From positions 62,106 through 126,105 of the forward strand of contig NZ_LT727812.1 of the NCBI RefSeq assembly GCF_900162665.1: a stretch of 64,000 nucleotides of DNA, in the 5' to 3' direction. Source of the DNA: Oceanobacillus sojae (GTDB lineage Bacteria; Bacillota; Bacilli; Bacillales; Amphibacillaceae). Below the pieces are notes generated by a model. That model searched no databases. It worked only from the letters and a program-made list of their open reading frames with translations, and was not told where the DNA came from. Made by a program: the position numbers and the translations under genes. Numbering within the stretch: position 1 is the stretch's first letter; each line of letters starts with the position of its first letter. This document shows, one piece after another, positions 42,090-51,488 of the stretch.

Positions 42090-43175
42090 ATGGCAAATCA
42101 TTCAAAGCAACAACTATATAACAAACTTCAAACTTTACTTAAAGAGCTTCCTTGGTATGTCGAGGAATTTATTAATTATAAAGAAAGAAAATTATCGGCA
42201 GCTTCATTGCTGAATTATGCGCATGATTATAAAATCTTTTTCAATTGGCTCGTTACTGAAAATTATTATTCTGGCGAACTGAAAGATTTACCGCTTGAGT
42301 TACTTGAATCACTAACTGTTCAGGAGGCTGAGCGATTTTTGGCCTTCCTTAAATACGAGTTACATAATAAAGAACTTACGATTAACCGTAAATTATCAGC
42401 TTTAAAGTCGCTTTTCAACTACCTGCAAAATATTGCCGAAACACGTGATTTACAACCGTATTTAAGGCGTAATGTCATGGCAAAGCTTGAATTCAATGAT
42501 ATAAAAGAAAGCATGGAAACCACTGCAAACAAAATGGAAGGAAAAATTTTAATGGGTGATGAATATGAGCATTTCCGCCAATTTATTGCCTATGATTATG
42601 GCGAACTTTATAAAGATAACAAAAAACTCGTAAACTTTCACCTTCTGAACCGTGAACGTGACACAGCAATTGTCTCGCTTATTTTAGGTTCCGGATTACG
42701 GCTTTCAGAGGTTGTGAACCTGGATTTGGATGATATTGATCACAGCAAATACACTGCACGTGTTATTCGCAAAGGAAACAAAGAACAATATGTTTATTTC
42801 AGCATGCAAGCGATGGATGATTTAGACGAATATTTAAAAATCAGGTCGGAGCGCTATCATGTTGAGAAAGCAAATAAAGCTTTATTCATTGCTGCTGCAA
42901 TGGGACCAAAAGGAACACCGAGACGGCTGACCGCGCGTGCTATTGAAAAATTAATCGAAAAATATGCAAAAGCTTTTGGAAAACCATCCTTATCCGTTCA
43001 TAAATTAAGACATTCCTTTGCAACGAGGTATCATAATGAAATTAATGATGTACCGAAGTTAAGGCGTCAACTGGGACACTCATCGATACAAACGACGATG
43101 ATTTATACGCATATTAACAATGACGATTTAAAAAATGCTGTAGATAAGATGGATATGCCAAAAATTGATGAATGA
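42090..43175 (+). CDS. xerS: Tyrosine recombinase XerS
   Basis: A 361-residue tyrosine recombinase. The N-terminal SAM-like domain (WYVEEFINYKERKLSAASLLNY onward) is followed by the catalytic domain with Arg in LGSGLRLSEVVNL, Lys in IRKGNKE, H-x2-R in HKLRHSFATRYH, His in QLGHSSIQTT and the nucleophile Tyr in MIYTHI. The length and N-terminus fit single-protein XerS of Firmicutes, not XerC/XerD (about 300 aa). It resolves chromosome dimers in streptococci; in Bacillaceae it coexists with CodV/RipX. Here it stands alone, upstream of the SOS-controlled pair. Confidence 0.88.
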   Translation: MANHSKQQLYNKLQTLLKELPWYVEEFINYKERKLSAASLLNYAHDYKIFFNWLVTENYYSGELKDLPLELLESLTVQEAERFLAFLKYELHNKELTINRKLSALKSLFNYLQNIAETRDLQPYLRRNVMAKLEFNDIKESMETTANKMEGKILMGDEYEHFRQFIAYDYGELYKDNKKLVNFHLLNRERDTAIVSLILGSGLRLSEVVNLDLDDIDHSKYTARVIRKGNKEQYVYFSMQAMDDLDEYLKIRSERYHVEKANKALFIAAAMGPKGTPRRLTARAIEKLIEKYAKAFGKPSLSVHKLRHSFATRYHNEINDVPKLRRQLGHSSIQTTMIYTHINNDDLKNAVDKMDMPKIDE

Positions 43176-44099
<924 letters not shown>

Positions 44100-44103
44100 T
44101 AAC

Positions 44104-44481
44104 ATGTGGAAATTAGTAGATGGAAAACTAATTCAGACAATAGATACATCAAGAGTAAAATTTAGAACAAATGTAAGCAAATCAATTATTGATCAATTAA
44201 ATACATTAGCCATTCAATATGACTCATATCCAAATTATTTATTGGAATCAGGATTACGAGTTGTTTTAGCACAAGGTGTTATTCAGTTTGATAAAAAAAC
44301 TCGTCCAAAAGATCGTATTCAATATAAAACAACATATGATAAGGGTTTGTTACTTGAGGTAAAGGATTTTGCGAAAGAACATAAATTAAGCGTTAATGAT
44401 GTACTAGAATATAGTGTCCCTTTTATTGATTTTAATTCGGTGAAGAAGAGAAGCAATAAACATCGAATTGAAAAGCTTTAA
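44104..44481 (+). CDS. Conserved protein with duplicated ribbon-helix-helix-like unit
   Basis: A 125-residue protein co-transcribed with the endonuclease (4-base gap). Residues 16-55 (SRVKFRTNVSKSIIDQLNTL onward to NYLLESGLRVVL) and 70-109 (DRIQYKTTYDKGLLLEVKDF onward to DVLEYSVPFID) align end to end without gaps. Each has a short strand with alternating basic residues followed by two helices, as in ribbon-helix-helix DNA-binding proteins. Two units in one chain would make a pseudo-dimer. Similar Bacillus proteins have been labelled rRNA methyltransferase, but there is no SAM motif here. A DNA-binding role with the endonuclease is an inference. Confidence 0.75.
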   Translation: MWKLVDGKLIQTIDTSRVKFRTNVSKSIIDQLNTLAIQYDSYPNYLLESGLRVVLAQGVIQFDKKTRPKDRIQYKTTYDKGLLLEVKDFAKEHKLSVNDVLEYSVPFIDFNSVKKRSNKHRIEKL

Positions 44482-44538
44482 TTTTTTATTTCCTATAACG
44501 CCATTTCCATAATATCTATTATGAGAAGCTATAAAATA

Positions 44539-44580
44539 TTTTGTCTCATATCAAAGTATACTCTGGATAGTGAGACAAAA
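44539..44580. terminator. 10-bp hairpin after the SOS operon
   Basis: TTTTGTCTCA (44539-44548) is mirrored by TGAGACAAAA (44571-44580), followed by a T-rich run. From here to 44769 no gene is visible except the degraded tail of the GNAT gene on the other strand. Confidence 0.6.
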
Positions 44581-44769
44581 CATAATTTTTTACTTTATTG
44601 GAATCTGTAAGTCATTTACTGTTAAATCAACGTTTTCAGATTCGTTTAAACCTCTGATTCCCGTAAAACTGGCATAAATTTGTTATGTCAGATATATTTC
44701 TTTATTTGTAATCCGTCTTGCTATTTGGCCCGATTTATCATATCTGCAGCAACTTACATGATCCCGTTC

Positions 44770-44979
44770 TTACATAAACATTGTTCCCGCTATTTCGCTT
44801 TCTGAAAGCCCGATAAACCTCTCATTTGGTGCATTATTTTCTAATAATGCTTCTTTAAAAAGTTCATTAATGTACCACATTTCTTTACCTGTTTGCTTCA
44901 ACCATTCTGCAGCTTCGTTCAACATAGGTGAAAAATCATCTATCTCCCCTATTTTAATACTCCCTGCCATTAATCTCAT
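44770..44979 (-). pseudogene. GNAT N-acetyltransferase, N-terminal fragment
   Basis: A 69-codon frame reads EAAEWLKQTGKEMWYINELF and ESEIAGTMFM, matching the first third of GNAT acetyltransferases (about 150-170 aa; the next expected residues are Q-D/E-RD). A TAA replaces that Gln codon. The same frame then continues ERDHVSCCRYDKSGQIARRI before losing similarity. The acetyl-CoA site is missing, so the gene is dead. Confidence 0.7.
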
Positions 44980-45102
44980 TTAATAAAGCCTCCTTCGTTT
45001 ATCGTAATATAATTTTCAGAATATTCATCAGGTATATTACATCACTTTACTGTAATTTGATAAATAAATTATGCTATCATATCTACTAAGAGGTGATTAT
45101 CT

Positions 45103-45378
45103 ATGAAATATGTATCTGCCAGAGTACAGGGGCGTGTACAAGGTGTCGGCTTCCGCTACTTTACACAGCATGCTGCGATGAATCATAACATTACCGGCTG
45201 GGTAAAAAATGAAGACGATGGCGCTGTTGCCTTAGAGGCATATGGAGAAGATAACAATATTGACCGTTTTCTTGAAGAAATAAAAAAAGGGCCGACAAGC
45301 TTTGCAAAAGTAAGTGAGATGGATGTCAATAAGCTTTCCGGAGATCCTGACTATACCTCTTTTGATGTTAAATATTAA
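45103..45378 (+). CDS. acyP: Acylphosphatase
   Basis: A 91-residue ferredoxin-like fold enzyme that hydrolyses acyl phosphates. The active-site loop is GRVQGVGFRYFT with catalytic Arg18, and Asn36 is in GWVKNEDDG. The C-terminal FDVKY is typical. GAGGTG precedes the ATG by 8 bases. It is monocistronic and convergent with cls. Confidence 0.95.
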   Translation: MKYVSARVQGRVQGVGFRYFTQHAAMNHNITGWVKNEDDGAVALEAYGEDNNIDRFLEEIKKGPTSFAKVSEMDVNKLSGDPDYTSFDVKY

Positions 45379-45379
45379 A

Positions 45380-45428
45380 AAGAATAGACCTGGCACAGCT
45401 TATTCCATGCTATGCCAGGTCTATTCTT
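45380..45428. terminator. Perfect 16-bp hairpin between acyP and cls
   Basis: AAGAATAGACCTGGCA (45380-45395) is mirrored at 45413-45428. T tails on both strands make it bidirectional. Confidence 0.85.
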
Positions 45429-46890
45429 ATAAAATTGGTGATAGTAACCGGGAAATACCCTCTTTGAATTTAATCCATAAGGAGCGTTTGCTATAACGCT
45501 CTGGTGTTAATTCAGAGCACAGCTTACAATCCTCTTCAAATATACGATATAGTTCTTCAGAAACTTCTTCATCGTACGTAGCTGCACTTACTTCAAAATT
45601 TAATCGGAAGCTTCGGGAATCAATGTTCATGGTTCCAACACATGCAATTTTCTTATCCACTACAATTGTTTTGGCATGCAGGAAGCCGTTATCATAGAGT
45701 AATATTTTTGCACCGTAGTCTAGTAGATCTCCTGCGTATGCCCAGGTTGCCCAATAAACAAATGGATGATCCGGCTTGCAGGGTATCATAATCCGGATAT
45801 CCACCCCAGATAAAAGCGCCATTTTACAAGCATCCATAAAGCTGGTATCTGGTATGAAATATGGTGTTTGGATACAGACACTTTCTTTTGCGGATAATAT
45901 CATTTTAATATACATATTTTTTAGATGCTCTGTTTCGGAGTTCGGGCCGCTGGAGACAACCTGTACAGGACTTGTTCCATGATGTTTTTCCATATGGAAG
46001 CAAAACTCTTTATAATCATCATGTCGTTTGTCTTTTCCAGCCTGATGCCAGTCCATAATAAATCTGACTTGAATATCATTGACTGCATTTCCGTATATTT
46101 TAAAATGTGTATCGCGCCAATAGCCGAATTTTTTATCCAACCCGAGATATTCGTCACCAACATTGAAGCCGCCGACATAAGCAAGCGCACCGTCAATAAT
46201 GACCAGCTTCCTGTGGTTCCGGTTATTGATCCGGAAATTAATCAGCTTTAAAAAAGATGGGAAGAAAACCCGTACCTGCCCGCCTGCCTCTTTTAAGTCA
46301 TTAAAGAAGCTGGCGGGCAGTTTTTTTGAACCGACTTCATCGTATAATACACGAACTTTTACGCCTTCTTTTGCTTTTGTTATGAGTGCATCCCGGAGTC
46401 TTCTCCCAAGATTATCAGGCTGAATAATGTAATACTGAATATTAATCTCTTGTTCAGCAGCCGCAATATCTTCAAATAGTGCGTCAAATTTCTTATGGCC
46501 GTCATTAAATATGACCATTTCATTATCCTCGGATACTCTGGCGCGGGAGGAACGTAAATTCATTGTGATGAGCTCCTCGTATTGTGTTAACCAGGGTACA
46601 TCTGTTCTTTTTTCCTCATCAATTATCTTTAATTGTGTATCAACTTCTTCTTTGAGCAGTTTTTGTTCTTCCTTTGTTAATCCATAGAAATTATTCTGTT
46701 TTAAACTGCGTCCTAAAAAGATATAAATTAAAAATCCGACAATAGGTATGAAAAATAAAACCAGCAGCCATGCCCAAGTATAACCGGGATCACGTTTTTC
46801 AAAAAATAAAACACCCAGTGCCAGTAATAAATTAATAAAAATTGTAATGGAAGCAATTGTTGTAATAATATTTGCTATTTCTGTCTCCAA
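45427..46890 (-). CDS. cls: Cardiolipin synthase
   Basis: A 487-residue membrane enzyme joining two phosphatidylglycerols to cardiolipin and glycerol. Two N-terminal helices (IANIITTIASITIFINLLLAL and the following WAWLLVLFFIPIVGFLIYIF) anchor it. Two phospholipase-D motifs H-K-x4-D follow: HRKLVIIDGALAYVGGFNVG and HAKTIVVDKKIACVGTMNID. The length is normal for Bacillus ClsA-type enzymes. Monocistronic. Confidence 0.95.
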   Translation of the reverse strand: METEIANIITTIASITIFINLLLALGVLFFEKRDPGYTWAWLLVLFFIPIVGFLIYIFLGRSLKQNNFYGLTKEEQKLLKEEVDTQLKIIDEEKRTDVPWLTQYEELITMNLRSSRARVSEDNEMVIFNDGHKKFDALFEDIAAAEQEINIQYYIIQPDNLGRRLRDALITKAKEGVKVRVLYDEVGSKKLPASFFNDLKEAGGQVRVFFPSFLKLINFRINNRNHRKLVIIDGALAYVGGFNVGDEYLGLDKKFGYWRDTHFKIYGNAVNDIQVRFIMDWHQAGKDKRHDDYKEFCFHMEKHHGTSPVQVVSSGPNSETEHLKNMYIKMILSAKESVCIQTPYFIPDTSFMDACKMALLSGVDIRIMIPCKPDHPFVYWATWAYAGDLLDYGAKILLYDNGFLHAKTIVVDKKIACVGTMNIDSRSFRLNFEVSAATYDEEVSEELYRIFEEDCKLCSELTPERYSKRSLWIKFKEGISRLLSPIL

Positions 46891-47001
46891 TATAAAACAC
46901 CTTCTTTTTCTAAATCGATAATTTTTATAATTTATTTTGATTTATACATAGTACACTAAATGTAATAAAAAGTTAAGTCAATTATTGCTGCAGATAAAAA
47001 T

Positions 47002-47040
47002 AAATAAAAGGAACACTGCTGTAAAGTGCTCCTTTTATTT
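47002..47040 (-). terminator. Terminator of the Rieske oxidoreductase gene
   Basis: AAATAAAAGGAACACT (47002-47017) pairs with AGTGCTCCTTTTATTT (47025-47040), with one G-U pair on the minus strand. A T run follows on the minus strand. Confidence 0.8.
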
Positions 47041-47041
47041 A

Positions 47042-48559
47042 TCAATCGTCTAGGGTTACTTTTCTTAAAGGCTCTTTCGCAGGTCCTGCCATGACCTCTC
47101 CATCATAATGGTAACGGGACCCATGGCAAGGGCAGTCCCATGTCCTGTCTGCACTGTTCCAATTGACTTCACAGCCAAGATGGGTACATGTTGTATCAAG
47201 AACATGCAATTGATCTCCCTTATCTTTATAGACACCAACCCGTCCGCCTTTAACAGTTGTAATTGCTGCCTCACCTGGATTTAATTCATCTATATCCTTA
47301 GAGGCAGGGAAATCAAGCTTGCCTTTTATCAGTTCTGTCGCAACCTCCATGTTAAAGCTGAATAAGTTCTTTAACATCGGCTTAGAGGAGAAGCGTGCCG
47401 GAGAAAATAATTCTTTATAAGGATTTTCATCATTTCCAAGGATGGTATCCGCAATAATATTCGCAGCTAATGTCCCGTTTGTCATTCCCCATTTTCTATA
47501 GCCGGTCGCAACGAATATAGATGGATCTCCCTTCGTTATTGGACCGATATACGGCATTTTATCCAGTGTGGTAAAGTCCTGGGCAGACCATTGATAAGAA
47601 ATATCGTTAATCTCAAACTGCTCTTTAGCAAAAGCCTTTAAATTCTCATAACATAATTTTTCGTCCATGCTTACTCCTGAACGATGATTCTCACCACCGA
47701 CAAGGAGATAGGTGTCTTTATTATTTAACTTGGCTGTCCGGATGGAACGGGTTGGATTTTCTACGTTAATATACATCCCGCCCGGGTAGTCTCCTGTCCA
47801 TTTGCCTGATACAATATAAGATTGCTCCGCGTACATTTTGGCAAAATAGAGACCCTGATGATCAATATAAGGAAATTGTGTAGCCGCTATCAGGTAATCA
47901 CATGTAACACGATGTTCATCCTTCGTAATTACAGTGCTTTTTCTATTGTACTCCAGCTCCATAGCGACAGTTTGCTCATAAACCTCCGTTCCATTTTTTA
48001 CAGCTTCCTCCAGCATAAACTGTAGATATTTTAAAGGGTGAAATTGAGCCTGTCCCGTCATTTTTAATGCTTGCTTAGATGGAATCTGCAGAGGCATCTC
48101 TGAGACAAGCTCTCCTGGAATATCCAGATCTTTATATGCTTCTGCTTCTTTTTCTAATTGTGATAAATAAGCCTCGTCATTTGTATATAGAAAAGCATCC
48201 TGTTCTTCATAGTTACAATCGATCCGGTTCTCTGTGATTTCATTTTTTATAAAATGCATCGTTTCCAGGGTGGCCTGGTAATATTGTCTTGCTTTTTCCT
48301 TCCCCATTGTTTCAATCAGTTCTGCATAAATCATACCGTGCTGGGCAGTTACTTTTGCTGTGGTATGTCCAGTGACACCGCTAAGCACTTGATCAGCTTC
48401 TAATAATATAACCTTCATACCCTTTTTTGAAAGTAGATAGGCAGCAGTAATTCCTGTTAACCCGGCTCCAACAATGCAGACTTCGGTTTGCTTCGTTTCC
48501 TGAAGCTTAGGGAATTCTTTAAGTGCGGTATCTGCCTGCCAAATTGATTTTGAACTCAT
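47042..48559 (-). CDS. yhfW: FAD-dependent oxidoreductase with C-terminal Rieske domain (YhfW-like)
   Basis: A 505-residue fusion. The N-terminal DAO-type flavin domain has VCIVGAGLTGITAAYLLSKKG (GxGxxG) and TGYRKWGMTNGTLAA near residue 365. The C-terminal ~85 residues are a Rieske [2Fe-2S] domain with CTHLGC and CPCHGSRY ligand pairs. This matches B. subtilis YhfW. The electron partner is unknown; a ferredoxin gene lies directly upstream on the same strand. Confidence 0.9.
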   Translation of the reverse strand: MSSKSIWQADTALKEFPKLQETKQTEVCIVGAGLTGITAAYLLSKKGMKVILLEADQVLSGVTGHTTAKVTAQHGMIYAELIETMGKEKARQYYQATLETMHFIKNEITENRIDCNYEEQDAFLYTNDEAYLSQLEKEAEAYKDLDIPGELVSEMPLQIPSKQALKMTGQAQFHPLKYLQFMLEEAVKNGTEVYEQTVAMELEYNRKSTVITKDEHRVTCDYLIAATQFPYIDHQGLYFAKMYAEQSYIVSGKWTGDYPGGMYINVENPTRSIRTAKLNNKDTYLLVGGENHRSGVSMDEKLCYENLKAFAKEQFEINDISYQWSAQDFTTLDKMPYIGPITKGDPSIFVATGYRKWGMTNGTLAANIIADTILGNDENPYKELFSPARFSSKPMLKNLFSFNMEVATELIKGKLDFPASKDIDELNPGEAAITTVKGGRVGVYKDKGDQLHVLDTTCTHLGCEVNWNSADRTWDCPCHGSRYHYDGEVMAGPAKEPLRKVTLDD

Positions 48560-48656
48560 ATTTATTGCACCTCACATTTGCTTGTTTCCTTTAGTATCTC
48601 CTTTTCAGTTACAGTTACTCAAAAGAATTGAAAGCAATTAAAAGGCGCGCATAGAA

Positions 48657-48689
48657 AAAGACTGCTTCTATATTCAGTAAGCAGCCTTT
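48657..48689 (-). terminator. Terminator of the ferredoxin gene
   Basis: AAAGACTGCTT (48657-48667) pairs with AAGCAGCCTTT (48679-48689), with one G-U pair. A T run follows on the minus strand. Confidence 0.78.
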
Positions 48690-48700
48690 GTATAATATAA

Positions 48701-48940
48701 TTAACGGTTTTCAAAAAACAGCCGATTCAATGAAATATATTCATTTTCCTCATCTGGCACTTCGTCTTCCATATAGATTGCTTCTACTGGACAAACTGCC
48801 TCACATGCACCGCAATCGATGCAAATATCAGGGTCGATATAGAACATATCTTCGCCCTCTTCTATACAATCAACAGGGCATACTTCTACGCATTCCCCTG
48901 CTTTTTCTGTTTTACATGGTGAAGTAATAATAAAAGCCAA
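48701..48940 (-). CDS. fdxA: Seven-iron-type ferredoxin
   Basis: A 79-residue ferredoxin like the Bacillus [3Fe-4S][4Fe-4S] or single-cluster proteins. CVEVCPVDCI and CIDCGACEAVCPV carry the cluster cysteines, with one more Cys in TSPC near the N-terminus. I chose the TTG start (residues LAFIITSPC, equivalent to the family's MAYVITEPC) because AGGAGGAG lies 7-8 bases before it; the longer upstream reading adds eight basic residues unlike the family. Confidence 0.88.
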   Translation of the reverse strand: MAFIITSPCKTEKAGECVEVCPVDCIEEGEDMFYIDPDICIDCGACEAVCPVEAIYMEDEVPDEENEYISLNRLFFENR

Positions 48941-49079
48941 CGAGATTCTCCTCCTCTTTATCAATGTTTTTCATGTATTAAGTAATTATAACGCATTTTA
49001 AAATAAATGAAAACTTGATTTTGTTTTCATACACCCTTAACGCAGCTTTGGTTTATCGAATAAGAGAAATATGTAAGAA

Positions 49080-49117
49080 GGAGATAAGGCATACTTTTTA
49101 AAGTAACCCTTATCTCC
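49080..49117 (-). terminator. Hairpin after the DUF6501 gene
   Basis: GGAGATAAGG (49080-49089) is mirrored by CCTTATCTCC (49108-49117). Confidence 0.7.
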
Positions 49118-49132
49118 TGTCTGTTTATCTGA

Positions 49133-49336
49133 TTAGCATTCTTCAAAATAATCTTTTCTGAAGCCGCCGATGCGGTCACTGTTATCAATGATGAAATAAA
49201 ACTCCCCTGTTTCGTTTTTTACATCATAAACCTTCCCCGGAGTCAGCTTACGGTCAACAATAAATTTCTTAGCATCAGCATGTACACATTTAATTTGTTT
49301 TTCTGTCTCTCTGTTTTCCCAATTCTTATGAATCAT
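49133..49336 (-). CDS. DUF6501 family protein
   Basis: A 67-residue cytoplasmic protein: IHKNWENRETEKQIKCVHAD, then FIVDRKLTPGKVYDVKNETG and FYFIIDNSDRIGGFRKDYF. It has the small SH3-like look of DUF6501, common in Bacillales. AGGAGGAGAA precedes the ATG. No function is established. It follows msrAB downstream on the other side by 43 bases but has its own ribosome binding site. Confidence 0.8.
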   Translation of the reverse strand: MIHKNWENRETEKQIKCVHADAKKFIVDRKLTPGKVYDVKNETGEFYFIIDNSDRIGGFRKDYFEEC

Positions 49337-49378
49337 TCTCTTGTTCTCCTCTTCTTGTTTACATAATAATATTATTAA

Positions 49379-50338
49379 CTACTTAAATAAATAGAAGTAG
49401 TCAGCATATCCTTCTTCTTCCATCTTGTCCTTTGGAATAAAACGCATCGCTGCTGAATTCATACAATACCGTAATCCGCCTGCTTCTTTTGGTCCGTCTT
49501 CAAAAACATGCCCCAGATGGGAATCTGATTGTTTACTGCGGACCTCTGTCCGAATCATTCCGTGCGATGTGTCTGTCACATCTGTGACTTGTTGCGGGTC
49601 AACCGGTTTGGTAAAGCTTGGCCATCCGCAGCCGGCATCATATTGATCCTTTGATGAAAAAAGGACTTTACCGGAAATGATATCAACATAAATGCCTTCT
49701 TCTTTATTATTCCAATACTCATTTTCAAATGGACGTTCCGTACCATTTTCTTGCGTAACATGATATTGCAGCGGAGTCAGCTTTTCCTTTAATTCTTTTT
49801 CAGAAGGTTTGTTTTGCCAATTATCCTTAATAAACGCTTCCCGGCCAGAGCCTTTTTTATACATTTTGTAATGAAAAGAACGTTTTTTATAATAGTCCTG
49901 ATGCTCTTCTTCTGCCGGGTAAAAAGGTTTTGCCGGAAGAATCGGTGTCACAATATCCTTTTTAAATTTTCCGCTTTGCTGCAGCAATTCCTTTGAATGC
50001 TCAGCTATTTCTTTTTGCTCTTCATCATGATAGAAGATAGCTGTCTGATAGGATTCACCACGGTCATTAAATTGTCCGCCCGCATCTGTCGGGTCAATTT
50101 GCTGCCAAAAGGTTTCAACCAGCTCTTTATACGGCATAATATTTGGATCAAATTCTATCTGAACAGCCTCTACATGGCCTGTTGTGTCTGAACAAACCTG
50201 TCTATATGTTGGATTTTCAACATGACCGCCAGTATAGCCGGAACGGATGCTGATAACACCTGGACGTTCGTCAAATGGTTCTACCATGCACCAAAAACAT
50301 CCTCCTGCGAAAGTGGCGAGTTCTTTCTGTTGTGACAT
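49379..50338 (-). CDS. msrAB: Bifunctional methionine sulfoxide reductase MsrA-MsrB
   Basis: A 319-residue fusion. MsrA (residues ~5-160) begins [19 protein letters not shown] with the catalytic Cys in GCFWC. MsrB (about 175-315) has [27 protein letters not shown] and the catalytic [11 protein letters not shown]. The two CxxC zinc pairs of many MsrB proteins are absent: the GCGWPSF cysteine stands alone. MsrA and MsrB repair the S and R forms of oxidised methionine. A good SD lies before the ATG. Confidence 0.95.
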   Translation of the reverse strand: MSQQKELATFAGGCFWCMVEPFDERPGVISIRSGYTGGHVENPTYRQVCSDTTGHVEAVQIEFDPNIMPYKELVETFWQQIDPTDAGGQFNDRGESYQTAIFYHDEEQKEIAEHSKELLQQSGKFKKDIVTPILPAKPFYPAEEEHQDYYKKRSFHYKMYKKGSGREAFIKDNWQNKPSEKELKEKLTPLQYHVTQENGTERPFENEYWNNKEEGIYVDIISGKVLFSSKDQYDAGCGWPSFTKPVDPQQVTDVTDTSHGMIRTEVRSKQSDSHLGHVFEDGPKEAGGLRYCMNSAAMRFIPKDKMEEEGYADYFYLFK

Positions 50339-50398
50339 ACTTATATCCTCCCATCACTATTTCTATTATTTATTCTCTCCCTATTTTTCCTTTTTTAT

Positions 50399-50460
50399 AA
50401 AAAAAAATCAAGCAGAAGGCTTTTATAATTAATAATAGAGACAGCCCTCTTCTTGATTTT
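50399..50460 (-). terminator. Terminator of the YqfQ-like gene
   Basis: A long stem: AAAAATCAAG with AGAAGGC pairs with GCCCTCT and CTTGATTTT. On the minus strand it is followed by a T run at 50399-50406. Confidence 0.75.
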
Positions 50461-50971
50461 ATACATATAATCTTGGCGTGGAAACACCTTTTGCCTGTAT
50501 TTCCTCAGATACTTCTTCTTTCGGCTCCGCATGCTGGTGATTTATTTTAGCATTTGAATTTGAACCTTCATTTGAATTTGAGCTTTCAACTGGAGCTGTA
50601 TTCTCTGGAGCAGCTTCATTATCCTCCTGATTGAATGTTTTAAAAGCTTTTACCATCCGATACATCGAAGGGATATTCTTAATCATTGGACCGTACTCCT
50701 GAATTAATGGAGCTGTTGACTGTACAACACCCAGAACCTGCTGCACTCCTCCAAGTGTTTTTGAAAGGGTTGAAATTCCGCCTGATTGTGCTAACCCTTG
50801 ACTGGTACCTCCAGACAATAAACTTGATAAACCTCTTGATCCGCCTTTTGCACCTGCTGCTCCGCTAGAGTTTCTTATTTCTCTTGGAATCCCCCTCAAA
50901 TTATTATGATTGTTACGAAAAGGGGGGCGCGGCGAACGAGGCATTTGATTTCTAGATGGGAAAACCATCAC
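50459..50971 (-). CDS. yqfQ: YqfQ/VrrA-like protein
   Basis: A 170-residue protein with a basic Arg/Pro/Asn-rich N-terminus (PRSPRPPFRNNHNNLRG). A conserved centre QQVLGVVQSTAPLIQEYGPM followed by IKNIPSMYRMVKAFK is shared with YqfQ/VrrA. The tail is low-complexity Ser/Asn/Glu. VrrA is linked to spore or envelope material in the B. cereus group, but the function is unproven. Monocistronic. Confidence 0.8.
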   Translation of the reverse strand: MMVFPSRNQMPRSPRPPFRNNHNNLRGIPREIRNSSGAAGAKGGSRGLSSLLSGGTSQGLAQSGGISTLSKTLGGVQQVLGVVQSTAPLIQEYGPMIKNIPSMYRMVKAFKTFNQEDNEAAPENTAPVESSNSNEGSNSNAKINHQHAEPKEEVSEEIQAKGVSTPRLYV

Positions 50972-51153
50972 TATCTACCCCTTATTCATCTATATTATTT
51001 CACTTTCTGTCCTCTTATAGAGTATGCTAAAGCAATTCAACTGTGTAGACATTTCCCCGTATGCACACAATCATTTCCCGGGAAACCGCAGGAATCAACA
51101 AATAAACAATGATATTTATAAAGGTTGTCGAAAAGTTTCTATATTTGTCAGAT

Positions 51154-51183
51154 ATAAATTAATCAAACGTTTGATTAATTTAT
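51154..51183. promoter_or_regulatory. 30-bp perfect palindrome, candidate operator
   Basis: The sequence is symmetrical about 51168/51169; its core is AATCAAACGTTTGATT and the arms extend with A+T to 51154 and 51183. It lies ~180 bases upstream of the YqfQ-like gene start and downstream of yozE. It has no T tail and no loop, so a protein-binding site (TetR-like style) is more likely than a terminator. Confidence 0.5.
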
Positions 51184-51234
51184 TATCCCAATATATTTAT
51201 AAATAAAATAGATAACAGCCTATTATTTAACCAT

Positions 51235-51260
51235 GAAAAAAGCAGCCTGTTTCAGCTGCT
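51235..51260 (-). terminator. yozE terminator
   Basis: AGCAGC (51241-51246) and GCTGCT (51255-51260) pair. On the minus strand TTTTTTC follows. The hairpin overlaps the yozE stop codon. Confidence 0.82.
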
Positions 51261-51476
51261 ATATTTCCATTCGTATTCTGTCCAAAGCTCGTCAAAGGCT
51301 TTTAGTGCTCCCGGAAAAGGACTATTCCATTCCAGATAATCGCTGATTTCATCATAACTGGTTGCATATTGCGGGAAATGATGATCGTAAAAAGCCCAAT
51401 CAGCTAACTTAGAATAATCATCCTGATTTAACTTCCCGCGATGTGTTAATAAGAATTGATAAAAAGATTGATGCAT
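51252..51476 (-). CDS. yozE: YozE family protein (UPF0346)
   Basis: A 74-residue protein: SFYQFLLTHRGKLNQDDYSK, then LADWAFYDHHFPQYATSYDE and ISDYLEWNSPFPGALKAFDELW. It matches the small helical YozE family of Bacilli, whose function is not known. It lies 12 bases downstream of tatC and is probably the last gene of the tat transcript. Confidence 0.88.
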   Translation of the reverse strand: MHQSFYQFLLTHRGKLNQDDYSKLADWAFYDHHFPQYATSYDEISDYLEWNSPFPGALKAFDELWTEYEWKYSS

Positions 51477-51488
51477 TGTTCCCCTCCC

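Noticed and set aside
46199..46423. Plus-strand frames inside cls
   Set aside because: Shadow of the well-supported cls gene.
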